Positions 22,376-33,880 of a stretch of DNA of 64,000 nucleotides are shown in pieces. A model generated the notes under the pieces. That model worked only from the letters and a program-made list of their open reading frames with translations. It made no database searches and was not told the DNA's origin. Each line of letters starts with the position of its first letter. Position 1 is the first letter of the stretch. This DNA is from Tretioscincus oriximinensis. Taxonomy: Eukaryota > Chordata > Lepidosauria > Squamata > Gymnophthalmidae. The stretch covers positions 982,814 through 1,046,813 of the forward strand of contig JAJVDF010000363.1 in the NCBI GenBank assembly GCA_022410635.1. Direction: 5' to 3'. Position numbers and translations under genes: made by a program.

Positions 22376-24863
22376 GGAGGGGGGATGTAGTGTTGTGGCC
22401 ATTGTGTCATCTACATCACAACTGAGTTTGTCCTGGCATAAGGGCTCCATTAAGAAGACTTGCACTATGCTAAACCCAAGCTTTCTGGCACCACCTAACG
22501 CATGTACTGGAGAACCTAATCTTGGAATTGGCTGTGATGTTTACATCCCCAGCTGATTCGGCATTCTGCAGGGTAGATGGTCATTGAATTATAGATCAGT
22601 TAATGCCCACCAAAGTTTTGAATTAACTCTTTTCACTGAAGCAATAAGTGAAACAGGAAGTGCATATATACCTGTGATCAGATTGAGAATTTCCCCCATT
22701 ACTTACTGGTTTGTTATGTAAATGAGAATTCCGGCATTTACCCCCTTTAAAAAGAAATCTACATACTTTGTTAAATTTCCTATTGTGAAGGCCTATGATA
22801 ATATACAATAAAACAGGACTCTGTTCTTGTCAATGAAATGAATGATAGCTGACATGTCATTCTACAGTAAAGAGAGTAGCAACGTAAAGCTACCAGGCAT
22901 AATGTAATCTTGTNCAGTTATATTAAATGAATAATATTTTCGTAAAGTCTGGTTAATACTAGTTTGATTGGTTCAGTAAACAAATTTGTACTTTGTAAAA
23001 TATTTGTAGTGTGTGCGTGTGAGCACATAGTGGGTTTCATTATGAATAATCTAAGATGGTAGTTGCACTCAGCTGACCCTGGCTGACAATCATGAAAAAA
23101 ATGAAGCTATATCAGACCTAATTAGTATTTCAACAGGAGACAGTAAAACATTCCAGGATAGACTAGGCATTTAAAGTACACATATACACACAACTGACAG
23201 AGAAGACAGTGACAAATCCCTCATTTATTTTTGGATAGAAACGGAAGGGAACGCTAATGTCAAAAAGTCAAGAGTGACTCATTATGCACTGGGAACCAGT
23301 TGCTACATCAGACGACAGTCTATTTTGAACGCTTGTTTATTTGTAGTTATGGATTCAAAAGCATATTTTCAACAAAATATTTCACACAAGTCCTTGTGTG
23401 GTGCTTTCTGTAACAAAGAGGAAAGAGAGAAAGTTTACCAATGGCAAGGATGCATTAGGAATTCAAGACATATTCATTATGTTCAGTATATAAGGATAGA
23501 AAGGTAGACTGCTTTGACTAATCTATTGTTCCTCATTTCTTGTATCTGATAAGGGCTTTGTTAATGTGTTTCTTTTCTGTACAGACACACACACAATATT
23601 ATTGATGTGCTGATACTGTAAGCCACCTGTAGATAATACTGACACGACCTGTTTCTCACAGGTATCAAATTTATTAGTTACTCTCTAGGTCTACCTGTAT
23701 TCTTCATCTCTTTTCTTTCTAATCAGGGAAGACAGATGCTGGCGAGGTTTTTAGCAGAAATTTGGCAAAATAACTGAGTACCATTGACAAAACTATTTAG
23801 GTGGGGAAATTGTAGGACATTGCATGTCTCTTGAAATTTGCAAGACATTTGAACAGCAGGAGATCATGTGACAGATTAAAGGTTATAGCTGTATAGCCAG
23901 AAATCAATTTTAAAGTGCATGCGGGAAANTCACTGACCAAATTTCACCACGTGCAAAAAATCAAATAGGATGTTATTTAAAAATTCATATGTATGAACAG
24001 GACTTTCACATCCTACTGTGTTGCTTAGAAAAAATGCAAGTCAAAGCAAAGCACACACGTCTAACTAAACACAGTAAGTGAGGCAAAGCCACAGGAATGC
24101 TAAAGACAGAGCCTGGCTTGAATCGGGGCTAGGTCATTAAAAACAGAAATGATCAAAAATGTGCAAGATAAATTATGTAACCTGATAGACTTTCAAGGCA
24201 TGGGGCATGTGATTTGGTTAGTAAAGCTTACTCCAGGGAAGAGGGAACTTCAAAGCCACAGTGGTTTCAAAGTTACGACAAAGTGAGGATGTTTTTGTAA
24301 AGCCTGTTTTATGGTTCTAACCCTTTGTCTTTCCTACTCATAGAAAGCTAAAGATTGCCTCATGCTCAATTAATTTGATACAGATGGATCACTGACCCCC
24401 AAGGTAGACTGCTGGTCTTGTTTATCAGGAAAGAGTTGGACACTTGTTACCTTAAATGTTGCTCATGAGGATATTGGGAGAGGGAATAATTAAAATGTAT
24501 CTCTAAGCCTTTTCCACACTATGAAGGCTGTTTTGGCCCACTTAGCATTAATTTGCAACCATGGATCATGTTGGAGTGAAGTATTAGAAGCACACTCCAG
24601 GGCTGTTCAAAGGCAGCACAACCCAGGTTATTGCCTCTGATGAACCTTCAAAAGTGTTTCAGATATTACAAAGGTTGGGAGGGTCCATTTGGGTGTTAAA
24701 TGATTTTCTGTGGCACCACCTGAAGTTCTGCCCCCCAAAGCTCCTAATTTAGAAATATCTGTTCTTTCTAAACCCTTCATAGTCCAGAATATAAATTTTA
24801 GTCCTGTTGTCTTTAATGCCATTTAACAAAGCTGAGATCGTTGCTTATATTTCAAATATAATT
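22376..24863. other. No feature recognised
   Basis: AT-rich sequence, with no gene or repeat that I can name. The plus-strand frame at 23274-23507 has no known motif. Confidence 0.35.
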
Positions 24864-24902
24864 TACTGCTCAAAACAATTAAGGGAACACTTTAACATAA
24901 CA
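24864..24902. repeat. Single arm of a Tc1/mariner-like element
   Basis: TACTGCTCAAAACAATTAAG followed by GGAACACTTTAACATAACA equals the arm of the palindromic element at 51097-51178, including the internal TTAACATAACA. No second arm follows. TACTGCTCAAAA resembles the inverted-repeat ends of Tc1/mariner transposons. Probably a truncated copy. Confidence 0.7.
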
Positions 24903-25324
24903 TACTTGCTATTATAGTAAGAACTTTTCTATTGTAGGAATTACCTGTCTGTTACCAAGGGTCATAATGTTACAAGTCTTTATAAACCATCTTAAATCCT
25001 GAAAAAACTAACTAAAATCTTTTTTGGGGGGTGGGGATTTTTCTGGGNTTTTTGTCCAGCTCTTCAGGACTGGAGCTGGTTTAAAAGCATGAGTATGACC
25101 AGGCTCAAAGTACATCATTGAGAGGGAAATTTGATTTTCTATATTTCCAGGTTCTTTGTTGAACTAATGCTCCCACTTCATGCTGGTGGTCCATCATGTA
25201 CTTGTATACATGCAAATATAGAGAGTTTAGAAGTGGTTAAACAGCCCCTTGGAATAAAGGCACATAGTTTTGGTAAGATAAAGATGCCAACTTTACAAAT
25301 CCCACCTCTCTGAAAATATTTTTT

Positions 25325-25860
25325 GTATGTGAAAACTTTCAAGACTTTCTATAATGCCAGCTTTGACATGTTTACTAACCATATTGGTCATAAAACAAGC
25401 CTAGTATTAGGAATATGTTATCGTCCTCCTAACCCAGCAGTTCTCAATCTGTGGGTCGCGACCCCAGCAGGGGTCGAACGACCAAAACACAAGGGTCACC
25501 TAAAACCATATCAGGTATTTACATTCCGAATCATAAATGTAGCAAAATTACAGTTTTGAAGTAGCCACCAAAATTTGGGTCACCGCAACATGAGGAACTG
25601 TATTGCAGGGTCACGGCATTAGAAAGGTTGAGAACCACTGCCCTAACCACACTCCTGAACGAAACAGCCATTTGGAACACGAGGTAAAAGGAAGCTTCCA
25701 AAAAGACAAGAATAGTCATAATGGGGAACTTCAACTATCCTAACATAAACTGAGGCTTCATACACTACGAGGGAATCTAAGTGAAATTTGCAATCCAAAA
25801 GTGATTGCAGATTTTGCTGGGATTTTACAAGGACATACACACCTTGAAATCCATGCAGAG
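25325..25860 (+). repeat. CR1-type LINE ORF2, endonuclease part, split by SPIN
   Basis: Before the insert the frame reads SLVLGICYRPPN. After it, another frame reads RIVIMGNFNYPNIN. These are the GVCYRPPN and MGDFNYPDINW landmarks of the CR1 apurinic-type endonuclease domain, in the right order. In-frame stops and a shift at the insertion make it dead. It is on the plus strand and lacks the RT domain and 3' end, so it is probably a fragment. 25860-26097 downstream is not recognised. Confidence 0.72.
25435..25640. mobile_element. SPIN-type hAT MITE
   Basis: It begins CAGCAGTTCTCAATCTGTGG and then GTCGCGACCCC, and ends GGTTGAGAACCACTG. The inner right part reads GGGTCACCGCAACATGAGGA then ACTGTATTGCAGGGTCACGG. 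These are the hallmark ends of the SPIN family of hAT transposons. The flanks TCCTAACC (25427-25434) and CCCTAACC (25641-25648) form an 8-base target duplication with one difference. At 206 bases it is a non-autonomous form without transposase. SPIN is known for repeated horizontal transfer among tetrapods, squamates included. Confidence 0.93.
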
Positions 25861-26097
25861 CGGATGTGAGGCTAATGAGAACAAAGCAGGTGGAACAGCT
25901 GCATATGTCCAGCCAGCTGTGATCCTGCAGTCCCACTGGCTGGCATCTCCTCACACTGTTAATCTCCTTGTGATGCCACAACAGACAAGGCTGCAGCATT
26001 TTTCTGAATATGTGGCAAAGCCCAGCGAAATCTCCATTAAGAGGGGGGGAAAGGGGATAAAATTGCTAGACATGCTAGCCGATGTTTCCTTAGTACG

Positions 26098-26375
26098 TAT
26101 GGTTGTGGAACAAACTGAATAGCTTTAAGATAGAATTTGAAGAATTCATGGAGCCTAAGGGTATCAATGGCTACTAGTGTCAGTGTCTAGATATTGTTTC
26201 CAAGTTGGAGTGACGGACTTATTTTCTCTAAGTACCATTTACAGGGGGTTGAGAGCAGGTGAGGGTTTTCCCTTCTCCTTCTGCTTGAAAATGCCCAAAT
26301 GAAATTGGAGGGAGACAGAATGCTAAACTGCATGTTGCATGATTTGGTATGGCTCCTCTTCTGCTTTAACACATG
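26098..26375 (+). repeat. CR1 LINE, family A, 3' end
   Basis: CATGGAGCCTAAGGGTATCAATGGC, AAGTACCATTTACAGGG, TCTGCTTGAAAATGCCCAA and GAGACAGAATGCTAAACTG are the family A 3' blocks in forward order, ending near GGCTCCTCTTCTGCTT. The terminal octamers are degraded. Confidence 0.75.
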
Positions 26376-27048
26376 AAAAGCAAGAACCTTGTCCTCTTTT
26401 TCATAAGAGAATAGTCAGTTTAATAAAAATGCTGTTCAGGGCAATGTGAACAGAGATGCTGTTGTTTTCACTCTCTTAAAAGTCTAATGGTTAAGAGGAG
26501 ATGAAGAGCTTTGAGGAAGTAATTTGTTTATTGTAAAGCCATCATTACTATATTTAATGTGTTCTGGATTGTGTTGTCTCTTCATTTCATCTCAGTAGGG
26601 AGAAGCAGAAAATTTCCTTTCCTCTTTTTATTCACAAATACATACTACACATAAAATGAAATTAGAAGTTGTGGCAGGATTGAGATATATACGTGGTTGA
26701 TTACAGACCATTGCAAATTACTTCCCCATGCTGATGAAGTGAAATTCTGCTTTCTGTATGTCTATCAAAGAGGAAAGGGTGTGTGTGTTCTGGTATGAAC
26801 TAAGCCAACAGAGAAAAGATACCAGAAAATTGCTCAGAGCAAGTTCAAATGNTTGCACAGAATACACAGAAACTTGTCAGTCTTATCAAATTGTATATGG
26901 TGTAAGTACACATCTAACTAGATATTCAGCAGACAGTCCAAAAATGTATAGTATATCATCAAAAATGCATACAATATATACTTGACACCATGTAGGTGAA
27001 CACACATAAAGAATCACAAGAAATGAGAATAAGGCTATCCCTTTTCCG

Positions 27049-27220
27049 TAGGCTGACCAGATGACCCCTTTTTGGGGGGATTTGAAAACCATTTTTTNAA
27101 AAAAAAAATTCCCCCAAAAAATCTTTTTTTGAAAGAAAAATGCTCAGAAAAAACTGAGAGTCATCACAAAACCGGGTTTTCAACACATACACACAAAAAA
27201 GAGGTTATCTGGTCAGCCTA
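27049..27220. mobile_element. TAGGCTGACCAG-type hAT MITE, short copy
   Basis: The termini TAGGCTGACCAGAT and ATCTGGTCAGCCTA are perfect inverted repeats. The flanks CTTTTCCG (27041-27048) and CATTTCTG (27221-27228) agree at 6 of 8 positions, consistent with an old hAT target duplication. The inside is a long run of C/T then A, without coding capacity. A longer copy with a perfect duplication lies at 43720-44283. Confidence 0.82.
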
Positions 27221-27512
27221 CATTTCTGGATATTGACAGGGATTTCCCCTGGGCTTCTTCTGGCCCTAAAATACATAGATGAAAAAGAAAAAAGAAAAAT
27301 AAAGATACATAAGGTTAATGTTAAGGATATCCAATCTGAGACATCATCTTCTGAAGAGTAAATATATGAGTAGAAGAAATGTTTCCTTAAATAAACACTT
27401 ATATGTCCACAAAGGGACTTGAATTTCAGCAGTTTTCATTTTTAGAAAATAATTATTGTGGCATTAAAGAGGCTCAGGTTGTGAGAGGAATGTTGTCCCC
27501 TTTAGAACTATA

Positions 27513-27670
27513 ANTTTTTTCACCCAGAGGATTATCTGTTTGAGCACATGTGAAATGACCTGTGCGTGTTAGTTGATCATAGTCTGCACATGAATAAATA
27601 GTGTGAAGCAGCTGCAAAAAAGGTAAATAATCTTGGGTCTGATTCAGCAAGGTTTTTCTTATGTTCTTAG
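27513..27670 (+). repeat. CR1 LINE, family A, short internally deleted 3' end
   Basis: TTTTTTCACCCAGAGGATTATCTG is followed, after a shortened middle, by GGTCTGATTCAGCAAGGTTT and the octamer end CTTATGTTCTTA. Compare the copy at 59605, which has both blocks 300 bases apart. Confidence 0.6.
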
Positions 27671-28054
27671 GTTGGACAGTCATCTGTCTGGGATGATTTA
27701 GTTAACCCTCAAACAACAAAGTCCACAAATAAAAGAAGACCAAAAACCGATAAACAAACACACATCTCCAAAAACTGCTAAAATGAAAAAAAGCAAAAAG
27801 AAAAGAAACAATAAGCAGAACCAAAATACAGAAATCTAAAATGTGTATTTTCAGGAAGGCAAATATACTGCAAATTAAAAATGATAAACCACTCTGAATG
27901 ATGTCTTAAATAGAGAGGAGTGTGTCAGGATTTTGGGGAGAGGTCTTCTCTTGTCTTGAATTAAGTGAAGATGGTGCTGAATCTTATTAGAAAATCTGAA
28001 AGTAAAAAAATAAACTTTTTTTCATGCAGACTTCTTAAAACGTCTCTCAAAAGC

Positions 28055-28069
28055 GGGGGGGGGGGGGGG
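28055..28069 (+). repeat. G15 homopolymer
   Basis: Fifteen consecutive G bases follow AAAAGC. Its length may be an approximation by the assembler. Confidence 0.9.
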
Positions 28070-28229
28070 AAGCTGAGACATTTGACAATGACCTCTCCAA
28101 TAAGACTTTTACAACAAAGGCAAGATCTGGATGATAGACACAATGCTACACTGGTAACATTAGTCTTAAAGCAATGTCCCCTATTCCCTGTCATGAAAAT
28201 ATCACCAGTTGTTTGCTGAGTCAGAAAAT

Positions 28230-28350
28230 GCATTAGGGATGTCCAATTGGTAGTCTTCCAAATGTACCTGAACTACAACTCCCAGCATGCCATTACATGT
28301 GTTGAACCAAATGAAATGCTTAGAGATGTAGTTCAAGAAAACTGATAATC
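28230..28350. mobile_element. MITE-like inverted repeat with ACTACAACTCCCAGCATGC
   Basis: TGAACTACAACTCCCAGCAT (28269-28288) pairs in reverse with ATGCTTAGAGATGTAGTTCA (28316-28335), with three mismatches. The same GACTACAACTCCCA core is common in reptile DNA transposon relics, and a single one occurs at 51492-51510. No reading frame. Confidence 0.55.
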
Positions 28351-28384
28351 CAGTGAGCTGCAACAGTGAAAAAAGCAAATTAAA

Positions 28385-28726
28385 TATTAGGGATAATTAG
28401 GAAATGAATTGAAAATAAGTCAGCAAGTGTTTTGCCTCTGTATAAATCTGGGTTAGGCCCCATTTGGAATACTGTGTACAATTCTGGTCACCACATCACA
28501 AAAAGGTTATTGTGGAACTAGAGAAGGTGCAGAAAAAAGCAACAGGAATGAACTAGGGGCTGGAGCACCTCCTTATGAAATCCGGCTGCAAGCAGGATTC
28601 CTGAAATGGCATTTGCAGGGCATCAAGAACAGTTGAAGATTTTGCCTTCTTCTGTTCCAGACTGCCCAGGTGGACCTCTGTGTGAGACAGAATGCTAGAT
28701 TAGATGGGCTCCTCTTATGTTCTTAC
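28385..28726 (+). repeat. CR1 LINE, family A, with internal deletion
   Basis: The first part (CATTTGGAATACTGTGTACA, GTGCAGAAAAAAGCAACAGG, CCTTATGAAATCCGGCTGCA) is the ORF2 C-terminal region. It then jumps directly to CAGGATTCCTGAAATGGCA and the normal 3' end GATGGGCTCCTCTTATGTTC. Several hundred bases present in the 40168 copy are missing at about 28591. Confidence 0.82.
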
Positions 28727-28949
28727 ATATATAAGTTCTCAGCCTTTGGATCTTAGGGCTTTGTCTTTATACCACTCATCCCTTTAAAGATCCCCAGACA
28801 GTTGATGTGCATAGGCTCAAAGCCACCTGCAATATGTTTAAGAACGTCCTGCTGGTGCTTTAACCAGAGGTTACCTTTGACTCTAGCTTCCCCCAGCACT
28901 TGGTTTGCCATGCAGCTGCTGCCCCTTTCTTCTGCCTTCGAATGATGAG

Positions 28950-29135
28950 CTTGGGGAGACTCTATCCATAGAGTCTTATTTAGACTTATATCTCAGAACA
29001 GAGCTTGGCCATCCACTTGCCAGTGTAGGTTATGGCGGAATCCATTTGGGGCCTACCATGGCCTACACAACATGTGGATGGCAGGCTCCTATTCTGATAT
29101 ACAGCTCAGAATATGGCTCCGTGCAGTCAGGGCTC
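28950..29135. mobile_element. M1 fold-back element
   Basis: GAGTCTTATTTAGACTTATATCTC, GGCCATCCACTTGCCAGTGT, TTATGGCGGAATCCATTTGG and TACAGCTCAGAATATGGCTC follow the M1 order. The central palindrome is partly eroded (GGCGGAATCCATTTGGGGCCTACC). Confidence 0.65.
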
Positions 29136-31857
29136 CAGAAGGAACTGCTGCGTTTTCCTAAGTAAAATCCCCAGAAAGCTCTGCAATCCTGCCTACTATT
29201 CCCAGGCAGTCTTTGCGCTCCAAGAGTCAATGAGATTTTTTTCAAATTTGCATACAAGGTCTGGAGAGATTTTTCTTTAGGACTTTACAAGATGGAGGCT
29301 GTTAAAATCACGCGACATGAAGAGGCTATATACTGTGCAGTAAAGAGCTTTAAAGCATGTGGAAGGCTGGGCATGCGTGATACTGTGGGATTCAATGAAA
29401 GTAAAATAGCCTCCAAAATGCAGTATTTCGGGCGTCGGGATGCAGCCTTAGTTTCAAAACAGCCACTTCCCCTTCCTGTTGAGCTTGATGGATACAATAA
29501 CTTTGGGTTTCTTCTACCTCCCAGCCTCTTTCAGCAGAGAGCTGTTTCCCTACTGTTTTATGTGCCATTACACAACAGATTTAAGGATTTCCTTAATGCT
29601 TAAAACACCATGGTAGTAGCCCTATTTAGGGATAGGTAAGTATCTCCACTTAACGCCCCCCTTGTCTCACTACATCAAGGTCTAGTAGGCTTTTCACCAG
29701 CACTAGCAAAGCCTCAACCTTCTCCCTCTGCTTTATCAACAAGACTGTCTCCTCTCTTCTCTCAGAATCCCCTCAGCAAACCTGCTTTGCTCCCATTGGC
29801 TGCTCTCTTCATGGCCACTCCCATTTCCAACAGGGCTTCACCTGGTATCCACACCCCTCTTCTGGGCAAATATTTCCCCTATTTCTGGGATTTCTTAGCA
29901 AATAACTCAGTTAAATAAAGTCATCAAACCTCCTGACTTACAGAAGGCTTCTTTTGCTCTGGACTCCTTATTTTATTTTCTGCATGTACATTAGACATGG
30001 AAGGGACATTTCCTCTACAGCACTTTTGCTCTTGATTCAATCTGTGAAGAGCAATTTCTCCTAAATGCCATTTAAAGCTCAGTTACATTAGGGGTGGCAG
30101 GTAACTTTAAATATGCTCACTTCTCTCACCTAAATAAATCTAGGGGAGCTCAGAAAATGCACATGAATATCCTGATATTTGTCACACTGTGCTATAATTT
30201 TTGATTTCCTATCTTACAAACTTTAGACCTAATATTATTGACACGTGACTTTCCCCCCCAAATATTTTCCCCCACACCTCCGAACAGCAGGCATTTACAA
30301 TAATTATAAGCAAGATATGAAGACCATATGCTGCCATCATTACTTGTCATTTTTCCAAAATACAATAGCCTTATATCTAGAGATTCTTTCATTGCTCTTA
30401 CACCTGATGTATTACTAGCATTTGAAACAGTGTAACTTCAACTTAGATTGGATATGGTTGTTATTTTGGTCTCTACGACAGCCAAACATTACACCAAGAT
30501 CTACTAAAGGAAAGTCTGAGAATTTATTATGGCGCCTTCTGTTTTTCAGAGTCCCCAAGAGCCTAATCCACTCCAAGATTTTATTGGGTGAAGTACAGAA
30601 TTACAAGTATGACCTTGCTTATAATAAAACAAAAGTACAGTCAATGTCCCAGAAACCATTCAGCCAGTTTGCTTTGAAACAGGTTATCTTTTTTAGTAGT
30701 TGAATATGCTGACAAAAATAGAAAGTGGCCAGTGGGACATATAAAAGAATGAGTAGTGTGCGTCAAGGGCTGTGTGTGTTTTGGATGGGCCATGTAAACC
30801 TGCTCTCAAAATTGGTATCCAGTATCACAAGGTGGAAAACTATCATGTTTAGTGTTCAGCATCTCTAGCCAGATTTTGGTGGTGGACTTACTGAATCCTC
30901 GTGCCACTTTCATTGGAGTTTCCTACTTTCCCTTATCTTAAAATGACACAGAGATAGAGGTTTAAAATTTCCCTTCGAATCATTCTAAGGAAGATTAAAT
31001 TATTGTGACCCACTTCCTCCTTTGAACAGCTGATAAATTTGTAAGGCATGGTGTACATGATGCTTCCTGTACTTATTTCCTATGAGAGAAGGGACCACCC
31101 CAAGTTGTTTTTGTAAAGGCAGCCAAAGNGTTAGACTAAATTCAGAAGTTCAAAGTCCTATTTAGTTACAGGAGGTCACTGCTGGGTGAATCACTCTCCT
31201 GCAGTCTAGCCTATCTCATAGGGTTTGACAGCAAAACCTGGAAAAGAACAAGATTCAAATTCCTTAAGATTCTATGAAGACAAATGTAACTAATTCATTC
31301 AAGTTCTGCAAAGAATTAATTCACTTTCTCTGCAATTTCCTTTTCTCCTTTAACATATCTTTGACTCCATCATCTAAGAGACTTCTCTTACTGGCATCCT
31401 GCTGCTAATATTTTTGGGAAATCTTTTACAGTTTTGGCAATATGCCCCTGAAACTGTCTCTTTCTATTTCCTTTACCAAAGCCTGTGTGTTTGTTTAATT
31501 TTGTTTTCTTTGCTGTGTTTTTATTAATTACAGGTAACACATGCTATGTGATATTGCTAGTCAGATAAATTGTACATACACAACTGGACAGTGGACCTTG
31601 GAATTTGATTGAATAGCAAGATCAATGCCTGTTCATATGTCAAGAATTGAAATATAAGGAGTAAACTAAAACAGTCATGTGTATTTAAAAACATGCAAAA
31701 GCATTTAACTAAGCATTTGAGCCGATTGGGCAAAGCATACTTTATTCAACTGAATGAAGCAACAGAATTTTATTTTAGGACGTCGTGCAGAGTTTCAGGG
31801 GGCAGCGATGACTGGAATAAAAATGACCTCCTGCATATTTAATTCTCAACATTCCAG
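29136..31857. other. No gene recognised; possible LTR-like stretch
   Basis: The plus-strand frame at 29292-29603 has 103 residues but no motif I know. 29630-29970 is pyrimidine-rich and ends with TTAAATAAAGTCATCAAACC, which would suit the R/U5 part of a retroviral LTR. I see no partner LTR. The rest is unremarkable. Confidence 0.25.
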
Positions 31858-31998
31858 AAATGCCTCTACCTTGATGAAAAGAAGCAGATCCCTGATGACT
31901 GGAGAGAAAGCAACAATCTGCCTTCAGTCGCTGAAGCAGATCCTGCAAGTGACTCGCTCTTGGTCTCTGTGACTAATTCTCTTTTCACAGAACAGTCT
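31858..31998 (+). other. Exon-like open stretch, unassigned
   Basis: This 141-base stretch is open in one frame for exactly 47 codons. It lies between a possible splice acceptor (CAACATTCCAG) and a possible donor (CAGTCT|GTAAGA). The encoded peptide starts KCLYLDEKKQIPDDWRE and contains SVAEADPASDSLLVS, a mixed charged composition that looks more protein-like than the surrounding frames. An in-frame TAA lies 18-20 bases upstream, so it would have to be an internal exon. I do not recognise the protein. Chance or an exonised repeat is equally possible. Confidence 0.2.
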
Positions 31999-32764
31999 GT
32001 AAGACCAGAAAGTAAAGGAAGAAACAGCCGGGAGAGAAATATTTCTATAACAAATGCCACATGGAAAATAACAATAGGCCTTTGCCTATTGAATTTTGAC
32101 TCTGGGTTGTTTTATTTTCTATGTGCTGTTTGCTCTGTTGCTGTTTTTCGGGATAGGAGTGTTTATGTGCCTTGTTTTATTATTAGTAAGACAAGGAGGC
32201 TCATTTTAACATTTTATACTTCCAGCTGAACTATTCAGGGTTTGCCAGTGTTTTTAAACATCAGAGGCCATGGGCAACAATTTCCAGATGGCTGGAAGCT
32301 AATTTTGCCACTTCTGCTTATTTATGCCTGCCCCCTCATAGTTTTCATTTGTTTTCTTCTGTTTTTTATCGTGTTCATTATTACATTTATTTGTATAGCA
32401 CTTAATTGTGTACCCAGCGCTATACAAAGCATGCAATGTCTGTTCATTTTCCTATTCTTTTTAAAAATCATAAACGTAATAAAAATATTTTTCCTGTGAA
32501 TTGCTGTTGTATGTATTGCATTTTCATGGGCAGGGAAGGCGGATAATATTTTTTTGCTTGTTTTTATCTCTGGCCCGACCACGTTGTGACTGATTCCTGG
32601 TTGAATGTATGGTCCCCTTCATAGACTCCTTAATGAGAGGNTTTTTTTGCAGGGGGAGAAGCAGAAGTTGTGGGGAGAAGCTGAGAATATAACTGTCAAG
32701 TCTCAGATCCCACCTGAGACTAGCTGCAGACTGCATTCGCACACAAATGGCAGGTCCCTATTTC

Positions 32765-33730
32765 TTTTCTTTCTTTTTTTTTAATATGTTTTATTACACA
32801 CATACACAAAATACAATTCTGTCTTAAACTTGTCTTCTTACATGCTATAACTCATATATATTTGATACATTTAATATCTAACATATAGTCTGATTGCACA
32901 ACCATAACTCATACCAGAATACAACGTAAGTTAACAAACAGAAACACAGGACACACCATTATATATCCTTCCTGCCTTCCACTTCTCTCTTCTGCTTCTC
33001 TCTATTTCTTACAACCATCTTAAAAGTACTTGCCTCCCGGGAAAATCCATTTTGCCCATAGACTGGTTATTGGCCAATAGGGGATTCCATATTTCATTAA
33101 TTATTTTACGTACGTTGCCACCTACTTGATTTGATTCTGCTACACAATCATTTAAGAAATATTTCCACAGCACTGAATATCAGTTTTCTAAATTAGAGTT
33201 TTCTAATGTTTTCCAACTCTTTGCGATAACTGCTTTGGCTGCACAAATTAGCTTATGCAGCAATTCCTTCTGATTTTTTGTTAATCTTAAGTTATGAAAG
33301 TCTTGTAATAGATATACTCTCTTGGGGGGAGGCTTGGAAATATTTCTTTGTTTCATTCTTGATTATATTCCAAAAGTTATTCACCCCTACACACTGCCAC
33401 CACATCAAAGGATAGGATGGTGTATTTTGGCATCCCCTCCAACAATTAGCAATATTTTGGCCTGATATTCTTGCCATTTGAACCAATTTTTGTGTATGAT
33501 CTACATCATTCAGGTTTATTATCTGCAATCTCTTTCCATATCTCCTCCATTATATTTTCGCCTAAATCTGTTTCCCATCTTGTTTTCGTCTTAATTTCTA
33601 TTGGTCTTTGAGTATGCAGCATTATGTTATAGATTTTTGAAACTATAACCTTCAATATTTTGTAGTGTTTAATTAGTACCTTTTCGTATTCATTTGTTTG
33701 TCTTTCATTTCAAGATATAATCCAAAATTA
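32765..33730 (-). repeat. L1 LINE, ORF2 C-terminus and 3' end
   Basis: On the minus strand 33292-33528 reads NCWRGCQ, YPLMWWQCVGVNNFWNII, which follows the CWRC..HMWWTC..V..FW block near the end of L1 ORF2. The element ends at the plus-strand left in TTTCTTTCTTTTTTTTT, an A-rich tail on the minus strand, as expected for L1. It is 5'-truncated and interrupted by the M2 hairpin at 33731. Minus-strand sequence right of M2 (33881 to about 34060) may continue it. Confidence 0.72.
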
Positions 33731-33880
33731 GGCTGCATCCCCACATCACTTATTTATTCCACTATAGTGGATATTCCACATTAAAGCACCGTGTGGAGTG
33801 ATTTATTCCACAATATGTTTTATTGCGGAATATCCGGTTATATCCAGTTATAGTGGAATAAGTGATGTGGGGATGCAGCT
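33731..33880. mobile_element. M2 hairpin MITE, copy 1
   Basis: GGCTGCATCCCCACATCACTTAT at the left and the matching ATAAGTGATGTGGGGATGCAGC at the right form 22-base terminal inverted repeats. The inside repeats TATTCCACTATAGTGG-like palindromes. At 150 bases it has no coding capacity. Diverged copies are at 62490-62613 and, as a single arm, near 43195-43231. The superfamily is not settled. Confidence 0.8.

Noticed and set aside
29292..29603. 103-residue frame near a possible LTR
   Set aside because: No motif of any known protein or retroviral gene is seen, and the opposite strand is also open over part of it.
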